64,000 nucleotides of DNA, taken from positions 62,001 to 126,000 of the forward strand of contig NZ_JAVJSC010000009.1 in NCBI RefSeq assembly GCF_040219635.1, in the 5' to 3' direction. The DNA comes from Pyruvatibacter sp. Its GTDB lineage: Bacteria; Pseudomonadota; Alphaproteobacteria; CGMCC-115125. Shown here piece after piece: positions 51,632 to 61,255 of this stretch (its first letter is position 1; each line of letters begins with the position of its first letter). A program made the position numbers and the translations under genes. The notes beneath the pieces were generated by a model, which was given only the letters and a program-made list of their open reading frames with translations, had not been told where the DNA came from and did not search any database.

Positions 51632-52672
51632 ATGCAGCAACTCAATTATATCGGCACCCGGCACGTGGAGTGGCGAGACGTTCCCGCACCCGCATTGCCC
51701 GGCGAGACAGGTGCCCTGGTCCGGCCGCTGGTAGTCTCCACCTGCGATATGGACGGTGCGGTCATTCAGGGTGCCGTACCGCTTAAAGGTCCGGTTCCCC
51801 TCGGCCACGAAGGTGTAGGCGAGGTGCTGGAAACCGGGTCGCAGGTAACAAGAGTGAAACCCGGTGACCGGGTGATCATGCCGTGGAAAATCGCCTGCGG
51901 CAGTTGTCTGCATTGCGGGCGTGGACACACTGCCATGTGCATATCTGTTGACCGCGAGGCCGCCTACGGCTGGGCACCCACAGCCCCGGAATGGGGCGGC
52001 TTTTTGCAGGACACTGTGCCTGTGCCTTGGGCAGACACAATGCTGACGCCTCTGCCAACAGGGCTGGATCCGCTCAAGGCGTCAGGTCTGGGCGATAACA
52101 TTCCTGATGGGTATCGCGCCATCGCCCCCCACATAAAGGAACGTCCGGGAGCGGATGTTCTGGTGTGTGGTGGAGCGGCGCCGGGGTCTATCGGCCTGTT
52201 TGCCGTCGGTTTCGCAAAAACGCTGGGTGCAGGCCGCGTTGTTTATGCGGACCATGACCCGTCGCGCCTCGCCATAGCGCAAAGATATGGTGCTGAGATC
52301 TGGGAACTGGGCACCACATGGCTGGACGGCATTCGCCAGCGCTTTGACATTACCGTTGATGCCAGCGCCCGGCCTGACACCATCGCCGAGTTGCTGCGCA
52401 TGACCGGCCGCGCCGGAGTGTGCACATCAACCAGCGCTGCTGTGTACATTGGCGGCGACGTGCCGGTGCCGATGTTTCACATGTACCGCAACGCCATCTC
52501 ACTTCACACAGGCTGGGTACACACCCACACGGTGATGCCCGAACCAATGGCGCTCATTCAGTCCGGCGCGTTTGATCCAATGCCGGTCACATCCCGCGTC
52601 GTATCGTGGGATGACGCGGCAGATGCGCTGGTGGAACCTTTCACCAAGCTCATAATTGCGCGCGAAACATGA
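51632..52672 (+). CDS. Zinc-dependent alcohol dehydrogenase (MDR family)
   Basis: A 346-residue medium-chain dehydrogenase. Catalytic zinc ligands are C38 and H59 with E60 (GHEGVGE), and the structural zinc lobe has four Cys (C89, C92, C95, C103). The Rossmann segment VLVCGGAAPGSIGLFAVGFA binds NAD(P). It lacks the longer insertion of class III formaldehyde dehydrogenase. The substrate is not evident. GGAGAG lies 9 bases before the ATG. Regulated by the divergent TetR gene, by inference from the operator. Confidence 0.94.
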   Translation: MQQLNYIGTRHVEWRDVPAPALPGETGALVRPLVVSTCDMDGAVIQGAVPLKGPVPLGHEGVGEVLETGSQVTRVKPGDRVIMPWKIACGSCLHCGRGHTAMCISVDREAAYGWAPTAPEWGGFLQDTVPVPWADTMLTPLPTGLDPLKASGLGDNIPDGYRAIAPHIKERPGADVLVCGGAAPGSIGLFAVGFAKTLGAGRVVYADHDPSRLAIAQRYGAEIWELGTTWLDGIRQRFDITVDASARPDTIAELLRMTGRAGVCTSTSAAVYIGGDVPVPMFHMYRNAISLHTGWVHTHTVMPEPMALIQSGAFDPMPVTSRVVSWDDAADALVEPFTKLIIARET

Positions 52673-52695
52673 TGTAAGGGACCCTCCCCACAAAC

Positions 52696-52727
52696 AAAAA
52701 GGGCCGCCCGGAAAGAGCAGCCCTTTT
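52696..52727 (-). terminator. Rho-independent terminator of rpsD
   Basis: AAAAGGGC with CGCC on the left arm (52697-52708) pairs with GCAGCCCTTTT (52717-52727), with one mismatch. On the minus strand the stem ends in GCCCTTTTTG. It lies just after the rpsD stop at 52750 and may also serve the convergent alcohol dehydrogenase gene. Confidence 0.82.
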
Positions 52728-52749
52728 GATCGTCCGTATGGGAACAAAC

Positions 52750-53367
52750 TTAGCGGGAGTAAAACTCCACCACCAGGTTTGGTTCCATCGCAACCGGGTA
52801 AGGCACATCCATAAGCTGCGGGATGCGCACATAGGTAGCAGTCATCTTGTTGTGGTCCACGTCCAGGTAGTCCGGCAGGTCACGTTCCGGCGACCCGATG
52901 GCTTCGAGCACCAGCGGAAGCTGCTTGGACTTGTCGCGGACGGAAATCACGTCGCCTTCCTTCACCCGGTAGCTGGGGATGGTAACGCGCTGACCATTCA
53001 CCAGCACATGACCGTGGTTGACGAACTGACGCGCGGAAAACACCGTCGGCACGAACTTGGCACGGTACACAACCGCATCCAGCCGGCGCTCCAGAAGGCC
53101 GATCATGTTCTCGCCGGTGTCACCGCGCAGGCGCACGGCCTCTTCGTACGTGGCCCGAAACTGCTTTTCAGTCACGTCGCCATAGTAGCCCTTGAGCTTC
53201 TGCTTGGCGCGTAGCTGAACGCCGAAGTCAGATACCTTCGACTTGCGACGCTGGCCATGCTCGCCGGGGCCATAAGAACGTGTGTTGAACGGGCTCTTGG
53301 CACGTCCCCAAATGTTCTCGCCCATGCGGCGGTCGATCTTGTATTTGGCGCTTGTGCGCTTTGTCAT
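52750..53367 (-). CDS. rpsD: 30S ribosomal protein S4
   Basis: A primary 16S rRNA-binding protein and, in many bacteria, a translational regulator. 205 residues. TKRTSAKYKIDRRMGENIWG, PGEHGQRRKSKVSDFG and the S4 domain LDAVVYRAKFVPTVFSARQF are typical. It is monocistronic and apart from the alpha operon, as is normal in alphaproteobacteria. A strong promoter and a leader of about 140 bases lie upstream. Confidence 0.98.
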   Translation of the reverse strand: MTKRTSAKYKIDRRMGENIWGRAKSPFNTRSYGPGEHGQRRKSKVSDFGVQLRAKQKLKGYYGDVTEKQFRATYEEAVRLRGDTGENMIGLLERRLDAVVYRAKFVPTVFSARQFVNHGHVLVNGQRVTIPSYRVKEGDVISVRDKSKQLPLVLEAIGSPERDLPDYLDVDHNKMTATYVRIPQLMDVPYPVAMEPNLVVEFYSR

Positions 53368-53512
53368 GTTTCAGTCTCTGTCTTTAGAGGTGGTATGTGC
53401 TGTTGCTGGCGGCCCGTCGCACCCCTCAAAAGCAAGAGAAAAAGCGCCGAAAACTGCCGAAAATTAAACACGGGCCCGACCGATTCCGGCTGAGCCCGCT
53501 CAATTGCGCCGG

Positions 53513-53540
53513 AGTATAGCCACGCGCCCTTGTGTGTCAA
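53513..53540 (-). promoter_or_regulatory. Sigma-70 promoter of rpsD
   Basis: On the minus strand TTGACA (53540-53535) and TATACT (53518-53513) are separated by 16 bases. It is a near-consensus housekeeping promoter, as expected for a ribosomal protein gene. Transcription would start about 140 bases before the ATG. Confidence 0.88.
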
Positions 53541-53584
53541 ACCCTTAAAACACCAGCGATTTCGCCGGTTGTTCCGGGGCTCCG

Positions 53585-54841
53585 TCAGCTGCTTTTTGGG
53601 TCGGGAAAGCGCACGAACAACGCCGCCACCAACATGACCGCCAGGGCCGCCAGACCGAAGTAATGCGGCAGGTCCGGCGACACCGTATAGCCGCCGGGGC
53701 CCACCAGACTGCCAATCATGAACCCGGTTGCGCTCATCGAGGCATTGAGCCCCGCAGCGCTGCCCTGCTCACCCGTTGTCACGCTGAGCGAAATTGCCGC
53801 TGATATGCCAGGGTTGGCCATGCCGAATGCAATGCCCACCATCACCAGTCCCGCTGTCAGCACCCAGAACGAGGCGGCCACAGTCAGAATACCATAGGCC
53901 GCCAGCCCAAGCGCGAGCCCGCCATAAATCAGAACCGGCGGTGGCAACCGGAACCGCTGCACGATCGCTGTCTGCACAAACAGCGTGGCTCCCGCCATCA
54001 TCATCAGCGCCGCGCCGGTTGCCCGCGCGGTGCCCGCAGCATCCAGCCCCAATATGTCCTGAAAATAGAACGCGGACGTTTGCTGGGTAACTGCAACCAT
54101 CATGGAGATGGCCATCGACAGCGGCATCATCGCAGCGATACGCGGATCACGAATGCGCAGTCGCGGATGTGGGCGCTCATCCTTTTCAATGATCCGGTGC
54201 GGCTCGGGCAAAATGCGCCACGCCATCACCCCGCCGAGCACACCAAGCACAGCCGCCAGATACATGGGTGCCAAAAGCTGGTAACCGGACATCAGCGCCG
54301 CTATGCCCGGCCCGGCAATCAGGCCAAAGCCCATGGCGGAGGCCACCAGCGACGTGCCGGACGTGCGGTCAAGCGCTGTGGTGGTATCTGCCACATAGGC
54401 CTGCGCACCAGGCATGACGGCAGCGGACGCAGCGGCGGACGCCACACGCGGCACCAGCATGAGCGTAAAAATCATCCACAGCGGCAACGTATAGGCGAGG
54501 CCCGCCGCGACCGCGAGCGTGAACAGCCCCATGAAAAGGCCAAAGCCCGCAAGACCTGCGGCAATCACCACCACCCGTCCCGTGCGATCAGCCAGCCGAC
54601 CCCAATAGGGCGAGGTGAGCGCGAACGTACCGGCGGCGGCGGCGAACATGAGCCCCACCAGCGCTTCCGTCAGGCCAAGCTCACGGGCAATCGGCGGCAG
54701 CACTGCAAACAGCATGGAGCGCGAAATGCCGACCGTGACCAGCGCCACAAACAAAATGGCCAATGGCCCGCGCCAGAATGCCATGCTCAGGATCTGTGGC
54801 GGACCAACCCCGGCATTATCATCCGCCCGCGGAGTGGTCAC
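53585..54841 (-). CDS. MFS transporter
   Basis: A 418-residue inner-membrane transporter with about 12 helices. GLMFAAAAGTFALTSPYWGRLADRTGRVVV holds the loop 2-3 motif of the major facilitator family (residues about 60-90), and YVADTT with GFGLIAGPGIAALM a second motif. It resembles the drug or metabolite exporters of the DHA1 group, but the substrate is unknown. Its start overlaps the trmJ stop by 4 bases. Confidence 0.93.
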   Translation of the reverse strand: MTTPRADDNAGVGPPQILSMAFWRGPLAILFVALVTVGISRSMLFAVLPPIARELGLTEALVGLMFAAAAGTFALTSPYWGRLADRTGRVVVIAAGLAGFGLFMGLFTLAVAAGLAYTLPLWMIFTLMLVPRVASAAASAAVMPGAQAYVADTTTALDRTSGTSLVASAMGFGLIAGPGIAALMSGYQLLAPMYLAAVLGVLGGVMAWRILPEPHRIIEKDERPHPRLRIRDPRIAAMMPLSMAISMMVAVTQQTSAFYFQDILGLDAAGTARATGAALMMMAGATLFVQTAIVQRFRLPPPVLIYGGLALGLAAYGILTVAASFWVLTAGLVMVGIAFGMANPGISAAISLSVTTGEQGSAAGLNASMSATGFMIGSLVGPGGYTVSPDLPHYFGLAALAVMLVAALFVRFPDPKSS

Positions 54842-55686
54842 GTGTCACTTTCCGCGTCGCCGGGTGCAACACCTGACTTTCCGCCACGCGAAGCGCGTTG
54901 CTTATATGGCACCCGCTCACGCGGCGGCCTGACCAGCGCGGTAACAATGCCGCGCAACGTGCGCACTTCCTGAAGGGTCAGCTCGGCACGCTGAAAAAGG
55001 TTGCGAATATTGCGCACCATCGCCGGACGCTTTTCAGGCGGATACAGGAAATTGTGCGTATCAAGCTCGGCTTCAAGTTGCTCAAAGAACCCAACAAGTT
55101 CGCCTGCAGGAGCCAGATCTTTTTCAAGCACGGCGGCTACATGCGGCTCCGCATTGGTGGTCTGGCGAAAATACTCGTAGCCCATCAACAACACCGCCTG
55201 CGCCAGATTGATGGACGCAAAGGCCGGGTTCACCGGCACCGTCAAAATGGCATGCGCCAGCGTCACATCATCGTTGTTGAGACCGGAGCGCTCGCCGCCA
55301 AACAGAATGCCGACCCTCGCCCCCTCCTGCTCAAGCCCGCGCGCCTGCGCCATTGCAGTTTGCGGCGTCACCGTCGGCTTGATGATGTCGCGGTGACGCG
55401 CCGTGGTGGCATAGACGCGCTCAAGATCAGCAATGGCATCTTCCGTGCGGTCAAACAGGCGTACCCGTCCCAGTTGTTCCATCGCGCCCGACGACGCCTT
55501 GACCGCATAGGCGTTGGGCCAACCATCGCGCGGACGCACGAGACGCAAATCCGTCAGCCCGAAGTTGAGCATGGCGCGCGCGGCCGTGCCCACATTCTCA
55601 CCAAGCTGTGGGGAAACCAGTATCACCGCCGGACCACTTTTGGCCGCCGTGACAGTTTGTTGCCTGGATCGGTTCGTTCCCGCCAT
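54838..55686 (-). CDS. trmJ: tRNA 2'-O-methyltransferase TrmJ-like (SpoU family)
   Basis: A 282-residue SPOUT methyltransferase that would methylate the ribose at position 32 of tRNA, by family. Motif 1 VSPQLGENVGTAARAMLNFG, motif 2 GILFGGERSGLNNDDV and motif 3 VPVNPAFASINLAQAVLLMG form the knotted SAM site. A C-terminal helical extension completes TrmJ. The ATG at 55686 is tentative; a GTG four codons upstream is also possible. It is co-transcribed with the MFS gene. Confidence 0.93.
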   Translation of the reverse strand: MAGTNRSRQQTVTAAKSGPAVILVSPQLGENVGTAARAMLNFGLTDLRLVRPRDGWPNAYAVKASSGAMEQLGRVRLFDRTEDAIADLERVYATTARHRDIIKPTVTPQTAMAQARGLEQEGARVGILFGGERSGLNNDDVTLAHAILTVPVNPAFASINLAQAVLLMGYEYFRQTTNAEPHVAAVLEKDLAPAGELVGFFEQLEAELDTHNFLYPPEKRPAMVRNIRNLFQRAELTLQEVRTLRGIVTALVRPPRERVPYKQRASRGGKSGVAPGDAESDT

Positions 55687-55995
55687 GAAATACCGCACTT
55701 TCCAGCACCCGGACGACCTGGGCAGCTTTAATCGTTAACGATGGGGTGCTATACGAAAACGGCCCCCAGCGCCACGCCCGGCGCTGCATGGCACCCTCCG
55801 CGCCGACGCGGCATCTGGCCCCGCGCCATCCGACGTCTGCTCAACCTGGCGAGCGCTCAAGGTTTCAGCGCACTGTCATATGCTTAGCCGCTGCGCCTGA
55901 TTACTATGGCTGCAACGCTCAAATGCCCGCGATGATTCTCACGATGATTCTGATGGCCAATTACTCGAACGACCCGGACCGGGACAGAGGATTAG
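55687..55995. other. Divergent region between trmJ and icd
   Basis: 309 bases holding two divergent promoters. A perfect 12-bp palindrome ATCGTTAACGAT lies at 55731-55742, 45 bases before the trmJ start on its strand. I could not place a convincing -35/-10 pair for icd. Confidence 0.5.
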
Positions 55996-57219
55996 ATGTC
56001 AAAAATAAAGGTGGAAAACCCCGTCGTTGAACTTGATGGGGACGAGATGACCCGGATCATCTGGCAACTCATCAAGGACAAGTTGATCCACCCCTATCTG
56101 GACATTGATCTCGAATACTACGACCTGGGCATGGAATACCGTGACCAGACCGACGACCAGGTGACTATTGACGCCGCCGAAGCCATTAAGAAGCACGGCG
56201 TCGGCGTCAAATGCGCCACCATCACACCGGACGAAGCGCGCGTGGAGGAGTTTGGCCTCAAGAAAATGTGGCGCTCTCCCAACGGCACCATCCGCAACAT
56301 TCTGGGCGGTACGGTGTTCCGTGAACCGATCATCTGCAGAAATGTGCCACGCCTTGTGCCGGGTTGGACAGACCCCATCGTGATCGGCCGTCATGCCTTC
56401 GGCGATCAGTATCGCGCGACAGATTTTCTGGTGCCCGGAGCCGGCAAGCTGACCATGAAATGGGAAGCCGAAGATGGCTCGGACTCAAAAGAGTTCGAGA
56501 TTTTTGATTTCCCTGGCTCCGGCATCGCCATGGGCATGTACAATCTTGATGCCTCGATCATTGACTTTGCCCGCGCCTGCCTGAACTACGGCCTGCAGCG
56601 CAAATGGCCGGTCTATCTGTCCACCAAGAACACCATCATGAAGGCCTATGACGGCCGTTTCAAAGACCTGTTCCAGAAGGTCTTTGATGAAGAGTTCAAG
56701 GCAAAATACGAAGACGCCAAGATCACCTACGAGCACCGTCTGATCGACGACATGGTGGCGTCATCCATGAAGTGGTCCGGCAAGTTCATCTGGGCTTGCA
56801 AGAACTATGACGGCGATGTGCAGTCTGACTCAGTGGCACAGGGCTTTGGCTCGCTGGGCCTGATGACCTCAGTGCTGCTTACGCCGGATGGAAAAATCTG
56901 TGAGTCGGAAGCAGCCCACGGCACGGTCACCCGCCACTACCGTTTGTGGCAGGAAGGCAAGGAAACCTCCACAAATTCCATCGCCTCCATTTTTGCATGG
57001 ACCCGTGGCCTGTCATTCCGCGCCAAGCTAGATGGCAACGACAAGCTGGCAGCCTTTGCAACAGCGCTTGAAAAAACCTGTGTCTCCACCGTTGAAGGCG
57101 GTCACATGACCAAGGATCTGGCGCTGCTGGTGGGGGCCGAGCAAAAGTGGCTTTCAACGGAAGCCTTTCTCGACAAAGTCTCGGACAATCTTGAAAAGGC
57201 CATGTCTAAGGTCGGCTAG
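55996..57219 (+). CDS. icd: NADP-dependent isocitrate dehydrogenase
   Basis: TCA-cycle enzyme giving 2-oxoglutarate and NADPH. 407 residues, the dimeric eukaryote-like type common in alphaproteobacteria. SPNGTIRNILGGTVFREPII contains the phosphate-binding Ser and Arg residues, RHAFGDQYRATDF is the substrate site, and YDGDVQSDSVAQGFGSLGLM holds metal Asp residues. AGAGGA precedes the ATG. Convergent with alaS. Confidence 0.97.
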   Translation: MSKIKVENPVVELDGDEMTRIIWQLIKDKLIHPYLDIDLEYYDLGMEYRDQTDDQVTIDAAEAIKKHGVGVKCATITPDEARVEEFGLKKMWRSPNGTIRNILGGTVFREPIICRNVPRLVPGWTDPIVIGRHAFGDQYRATDFLVPGAGKLTMKWEAEDGSDSKEFEIFDFPGSGIAMGMYNLDASIIDFARACLNYGLQRKWPVYLSTKNTIMKAYDGRFKDLFQKVFDEEFKAKYEDAKITYEHRLIDDMVASSMKWSGKFIWACKNYDGDVQSDSVAQGFGSLGLMTSVLLTPDGKICESEAAHGTVTRHYRLWQEGKETSTNSIASIFAWTRGLSFRAKLDGNDKLAAFATALEKTCVSTVEGGHMTKDLALLVGAEQKWLSTEAFLDKVSDNLEKAMSKVG

Positions 57220-57282
57220 GCTTCTCAGCCCGCAGCGCTCAGACGCCCGCACCTTTCATGAGACTTGTCCAGCCTGCCCCGG

Positions 57283-59961
57283 TTACGCCGCGCTTGCAGG
57301 TGCTTCGATCTCGTTTGCGATCGCCTCAAGGGCCTGGTCTGCCTTGGTGGCATCCGGCCCACCGGCCTGCGCCATGTCAGGACGGCCACCGCCGCCCTTG
57401 CCGCCAAGTGCTGCCGAGCCGACCCGCACCAGATCAACGGCACTGAACCTGTCGGTCAGATCAGACGTGACACCGACAGCGATAGCCGCCTTGCCGTCAT
57501 CCACACCAACAATGGCAACAATGCCTGAGCCGATTTCGCCTTTTCCGTCATCAACAAGGCCGCGCAGTTCCTTTGCCGGCACACCATCAAGACGCCGGGC
57601 GATGACGTTGACACCCGCTACCTGCCGCACAGCAGCAGTGCTGGCACCGCCGCCGCTTGCACCCGCCAGCGCCGCCTGCTTGCGCGCTTCGGCGAGCTCG
57701 CGTTCAAGTCTCCTGCGCTCCTCGGCAAGCTGCGCCACACGGGCGGGCAAATCATCAATGGTGGTTTTAAGAACGTCCGCAGCTTCGCGCGCGCGGGCTT
57801 CCTGTGCAGCCATATGCTGACGTGCAGTCTCACCGGTCAGCGCCTCAATGCGCCGCACGCCAGAGGCGACAGCACTTTCAGAGATGATCTTTATCAGTGC
57901 AATGTCGCCGGTGCGGGCCACATGGGTGCCGCCACACAGCTCAGTCGAGAAATACCCGGCCCGGTCGAGCGCGCCCGAATGCCCCATGCTCAGCACACGG
58001 ACTTCATCGCCGTATTTCTCACCAAACAGCGCCAGCGCACCCGCCTCAATGGCTTCGTCAGGTGTCATCAAACGCGTAGCCACATCGCCATTGTTGCGGA
58101 CCACTGCATTGGCAATAGCCTCCACATCGGCAATTTGATCGGCGGTGAGGGCGCGCGGATGCGAGAAGTCAAAGCGCAGCCGTTCCTGCGCGACCAGCGA
58201 ACCTTTTTGCGTCACATGATCGCCCAGCACGCGGCGCAGCGCCTCGTGCAAAAGGTGTGTGGCTGAGTGGTTGGCGCGAAGTTGCGTGCGGCGCTCATCA
58301 TCAACGCGCAGTTCAACAATGCCACCGGTCGCAAGCGACCCTTTGGTGACCTTGCCCATATGCACATGCAGGTCGCCCGCGCGCTTTGCGGTATCGCTGA
58401 CAGCAAAGCTGGTGGCGTTCGCCCCGATCATGATGCCGGTGTCTCCCGACTGACCGCCTGACTCGGCGTAGAATGGCGTCTGGTTGACAATGACAGCGCC
58501 TTCATCGCCCTGCGCCAGTTCATTGACGACAACACCATCTTTCACCAGCGCGACAATCTTGCCTTCCGCGCTTTGGGTGTCATACCCCAGAAACTCTGTC
58601 GCCCCGTGGGTGTCACGCAGCTCCAGCCAGATGATGTCCGTCGCCGCTTCGCCGGAACCGGACCATGCTGCGCGAGCTTCTGCTTTTTGCCGCGCCATCG
58701 CTTCGTCGAACCCTGCCGTATCAACACCCAGCCCGCGCACCCGCAAGGCATCCTGCGTCAGGTCGAGGGGAAAACCATAGGTGTCATACAGCTTGAACGC
58801 AGTTTCGCCCGGTAGCGACTTTGCATCACCAAGCCGGGCCACTTCCTCGTCCAGCAGCTTGAGGCCACGATCAAGGGTCGTACGGAAACGTTCCTCTTCA
58901 AGTTTGAGAGTTTCAGTTACCAGTGCCTGGGCGCGCTGCAACTCGGGGTAGGCCTGGCCCATCTGCGTGACAAGTGCTGGAACCAGGCGGTACATCAGCG
59001 GGTCTTGGGCACCAATGATGTGCGCATGGCGCATGGCGCGGCGCATGATCCGCCGCAGCACGTACCCACGACCTTCGTTGGACGGCAACACACCGTCAGC
59101 GATCAGAAAACTTGTGGCCCGCAGATGATCGGCAATGACACGGTGGCTGACCGCATGGTCGCCATCGGGTGCCACGCCGGAGGCATCCGCCGACGCCTCG
59201 ATGAGGGCGCGCATAAGGTCGATGTCATAGTTGTCGTGCTTGCCCTGCAAAACCGCGGCAATGCGCTCAAGACCCATGCCCGTATCAATGGATGGTTTGG
59301 GCAGCGGAATTTTGTCACCGCCCGCCTGCTGGTCGAACTGCATGAAAACCAGGTTCCAGATTTCCACAAACCTGTCACCATCTTCTTCGGGTGTACCGGG
59401 CGGCCCGCCGGGTATGTGGTCGCCGTGGTCGAAAAAAATCTCCGAGCACGGACCACACGGACCGGTGTCACCCATCGACCAGTAATTGTCCGCAGTGGCA
59501 ATCGAGATAATGCGCTCGTCGGGCAGACCGGCAATCTTCTTCCACAGAACCGGTGCCTCTTCGTCCTCATGATAGACAGTTACCGTCAGCCGGTCAGGCG
59601 ACAGGTCGTAGGTTTTTGTGAGCAGTTCCCAGGCAAGTGCAATCGCATCTTCCTTGAAGTAGTCGCCAAACGAAAAGTTGCCGAGCATCTCGAAGAAAGT
59701 GTGATGGCGCGCGGTATAGCCCACATTGTCGAGATCATTGTGCTTGCCGCCGGCGCGCACGCATTTTTGTGATGAGGCCGCACGCACATAGTCGCGTTTT
59801 TCCGCGCCGGTAAACACGTTCTTGAACGGCACCATGCCCGCATTGTTGAACAGCAAAGTCGGGTCATTTCGCGGCACCAACGGCGCTGACTGCACGGGCG
59901 TGTGCCCGTTGCTCTTGAAAAAATCCAGAAATGTCTGCCGGATGTCGTTGACGCTTGCCAT
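57283..59961 (-). CDS. alaS: Alanyl-tRNA synthetase
   Basis: Charges tRNA-Ala and edits mischarged Ser/Gly. 892 residues with the full set of domains: a class II catalytic core (PLVPRNDPTLLFNNAGMVPF near residue 26), a tRNA-recognition region, the editing domain with HSATHLLHEALR and CGGTHVARTGDI as zinc and active-site ligands, and a C-terminal coiled coil and C-Ala domain. It follows recA on the same strand, a common alphaproteobacterial order. Confidence 0.98.
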   Translation of the reverse strand: MASVNDIRQTFLDFFKSNGHTPVQSAPLVPRNDPTLLFNNAGMVPFKNVFTGAEKRDYVRAASSQKCVRAGGKHNDLDNVGYTARHHTFFEMLGNFSFGDYFKEDAIALAWELLTKTYDLSPDRLTVTVYHEDEEAPVLWKKIAGLPDERIISIATADNYWSMGDTGPCGPCSEIFFDHGDHIPGGPPGTPEEDGDRFVEIWNLVFMQFDQQAGGDKIPLPKPSIDTGMGLERIAAVLQGKHDNYDIDLMRALIEASADASGVAPDGDHAVSHRVIADHLRATSFLIADGVLPSNEGRGYVLRRIMRRAMRHAHIIGAQDPLMYRLVPALVTQMGQAYPELQRAQALVTETLKLEEERFRTTLDRGLKLLDEEVARLGDAKSLPGETAFKLYDTYGFPLDLTQDALRVRGLGVDTAGFDEAMARQKAEARAAWSGSGEAATDIIWLELRDTHGATEFLGYDTQSAEGKIVALVKDGVVVNELAQGDEGAVIVNQTPFYAESGGQSGDTGIMIGANATSFAVSDTAKRAGDLHVHMGKVTKGSLATGGIVELRVDDERRTQLRANHSATHLLHEALRRVLGDHVTQKGSLVAQERLRFDFSHPRALTADQIADVEAIANAVVRNNGDVATRLMTPDEAIEAGALALFGEKYGDEVRVLSMGHSGALDRAGYFSTELCGGTHVARTGDIALIKIISESAVASGVRRIEALTGETARQHMAAQEARAREAADVLKTTIDDLPARVAQLAEERRRLERELAEARKQAALAGASGGGASTAAVRQVAGVNVIARRLDGVPAKELRGLVDDGKGEIGSGIVAIVGVDDGKAAIAVGVTSDLTDRFSAVDLVRVGSAALGGKGGGGRPDMAQAGGPDATKADQALEAIANEIEAPASAA

Positions 59962-60084
59962 ACCCTTGGTCCTGCACTCTTACCTTCACAGCGCCGCCCT
60001 ACTTCAGCCAAAACGCGGCTGTCGGGGAGGTCGGCGGGCCGATATGACCCCGGATTCGGAGCCTTTCATAGCCCATATATAAAG

Positions 60085-60113
60085 AAGGGCGCATGGGAGT
60101 TCCATGCGCCCTT
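60085..60113. terminator. Terminator between recA and alaS
   Basis: A perfect 12-bp stem, AAGGGCGCATGG (60085-60096) with CCATGCGCCCTT (60102-60113), around a 5-base loop. The plus strand continues TTTAG; the minus strand, the direction of recA, continues CTTTATATAT. It most likely ends recA. Confidence 0.82.
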
Positions 60114-60166
60114 TTTAGCTGAGAGCAGCCGCCGATTGGGGATGTATATGTCTGTGGACGGCAGCT

Positions 60167-61255
60167 CTATACCGCTTCTTCCACGGGGCCGTCATCTTCT
60201 TCGTCGCGATCGACATCTTCACCGGCGAGTTCAACAACGCCTGCGGCATCAGCGCGGATTTTACGCTCAATTTCGTCTGCTACGTCCGGGTTTTCCGCCA
60301 GGAACGTCTTGGCGTTTTCGCGGCCCTGCCCAATGCGCTGGCTGTCATAGGAGAACCACGAGCCTGATTTTTCAACGATGTTGGCTTTGACACCCAGATC
60401 CAGCAACTCGCCGGTCTTGGAAATGCCCTGGCCATAGATGATGTCGAACTCGACCTGCCGGAACGGCGGGGCCACCTTGTTTTTCACCACCTTGACGCGG
60501 GTCTGGTTGCCCACCACCTCGTCGCGGTCCTTGATGGCACCGATGCGGCGGATATCAAGACGAACCGACGCATAAAACTTGAGCGCGTTGCCCCCGGTGG
60601 TGGTTTCCGGGTTGCCGAACATGACGCCGATCTTCATCCGGATCTGATTGATGAAAATAACCATGGTGTTGGACTTGGAAATAGAGCCGGTCAGCTTGCG
60701 CAGCGCCTTGGACATCAACCGCGCCTGCATACCCGGCTGCATGTCGCCCATGTCGCCTTCAAGCTCGGCGCGCGGGGTGAGGGCGGCCACCGAGTCAATT
60801 ACCAGCACGTCAATGGCACCCGAGCGCACCAGCGTGTCCGCAATCTCAAGCGCCTGCTCGCCTGCGTCCGGCTGCGAGATCAGCAACTCGTCAATATCCA
60901 CGCCCAGCTTCTTGGCATAGGACGGATCAAGCGCGTGTTCCGCATCCACGAACGCGCAGATGCCGCCCGCCTTTTGAGCTTCGGCAACCGTGTGCAGTGC
61001 CAGGGTGGTTTTGCCCGATGATTCAGGACCATAAATCTCGATGATGCGACCGCGCGGCAGCCCGCCAATGCCCAGCGCCACATCAAGGCCAAGGGAGCCC
61101 GTGGAAATGGACTCGATTTCCACCACATGCCCGTCCTTGCCGAGCTTCATGATGGAGCCCTTGCCGAATGCGCGGTCAATCTGGCTGAGAGCCGCGTCCA
61201 GCGCTTTCGACTTGTCCATGTTCTTGTCCTTAAAACTCACTACATTCTCGCCCAT
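60167..61255 (-). CDS. recA: Recombinase RecA
   Basis: DNA strand-exchange protein and SOS co-protease. 362 residues. The Walker A GPESSGKTT is at residues 76-84, Walker B is in VDVLVIDSVAAL, and the L2 loop region follows GNPETTTGG. The C terminus is acidic (DRDEEDDGPVEEAV), as usual. The N terminus MGENVVSFKDKNM is longer than in E. coli. A LexA box lies 162 bases upstream. Confidence 0.98.
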   Translation of the reverse strand: MGENVVSFKDKNMDKSKALDAALSQIDRAFGKGSIMKLGKDGHVVEIESISTGSLGLDVALGIGGLPRGRIIEIYGPESSGKTTLALHTVAEAQKAGGICAFVDAEHALDPSYAKKLGVDIDELLISQPDAGEQALEIADTLVRSGAIDVLVIDSVAALTPRAELEGDMGDMQPGMQARLMSKALRKLTGSISKSNTMVIFINQIRMKIGVMFGNPETTTGGNALKFYASVRLDIRRIGAIKDRDEVVGNQTRVKVVKNKVAPPFRQVEFDIIYGQGISKTGELLDLGVKANIVEKSGSWFSYDSQRIGQGRENAKTFLAENPDVADEIERKIRADAAGVVELAGEDVDRDEEDDGPVEEAV

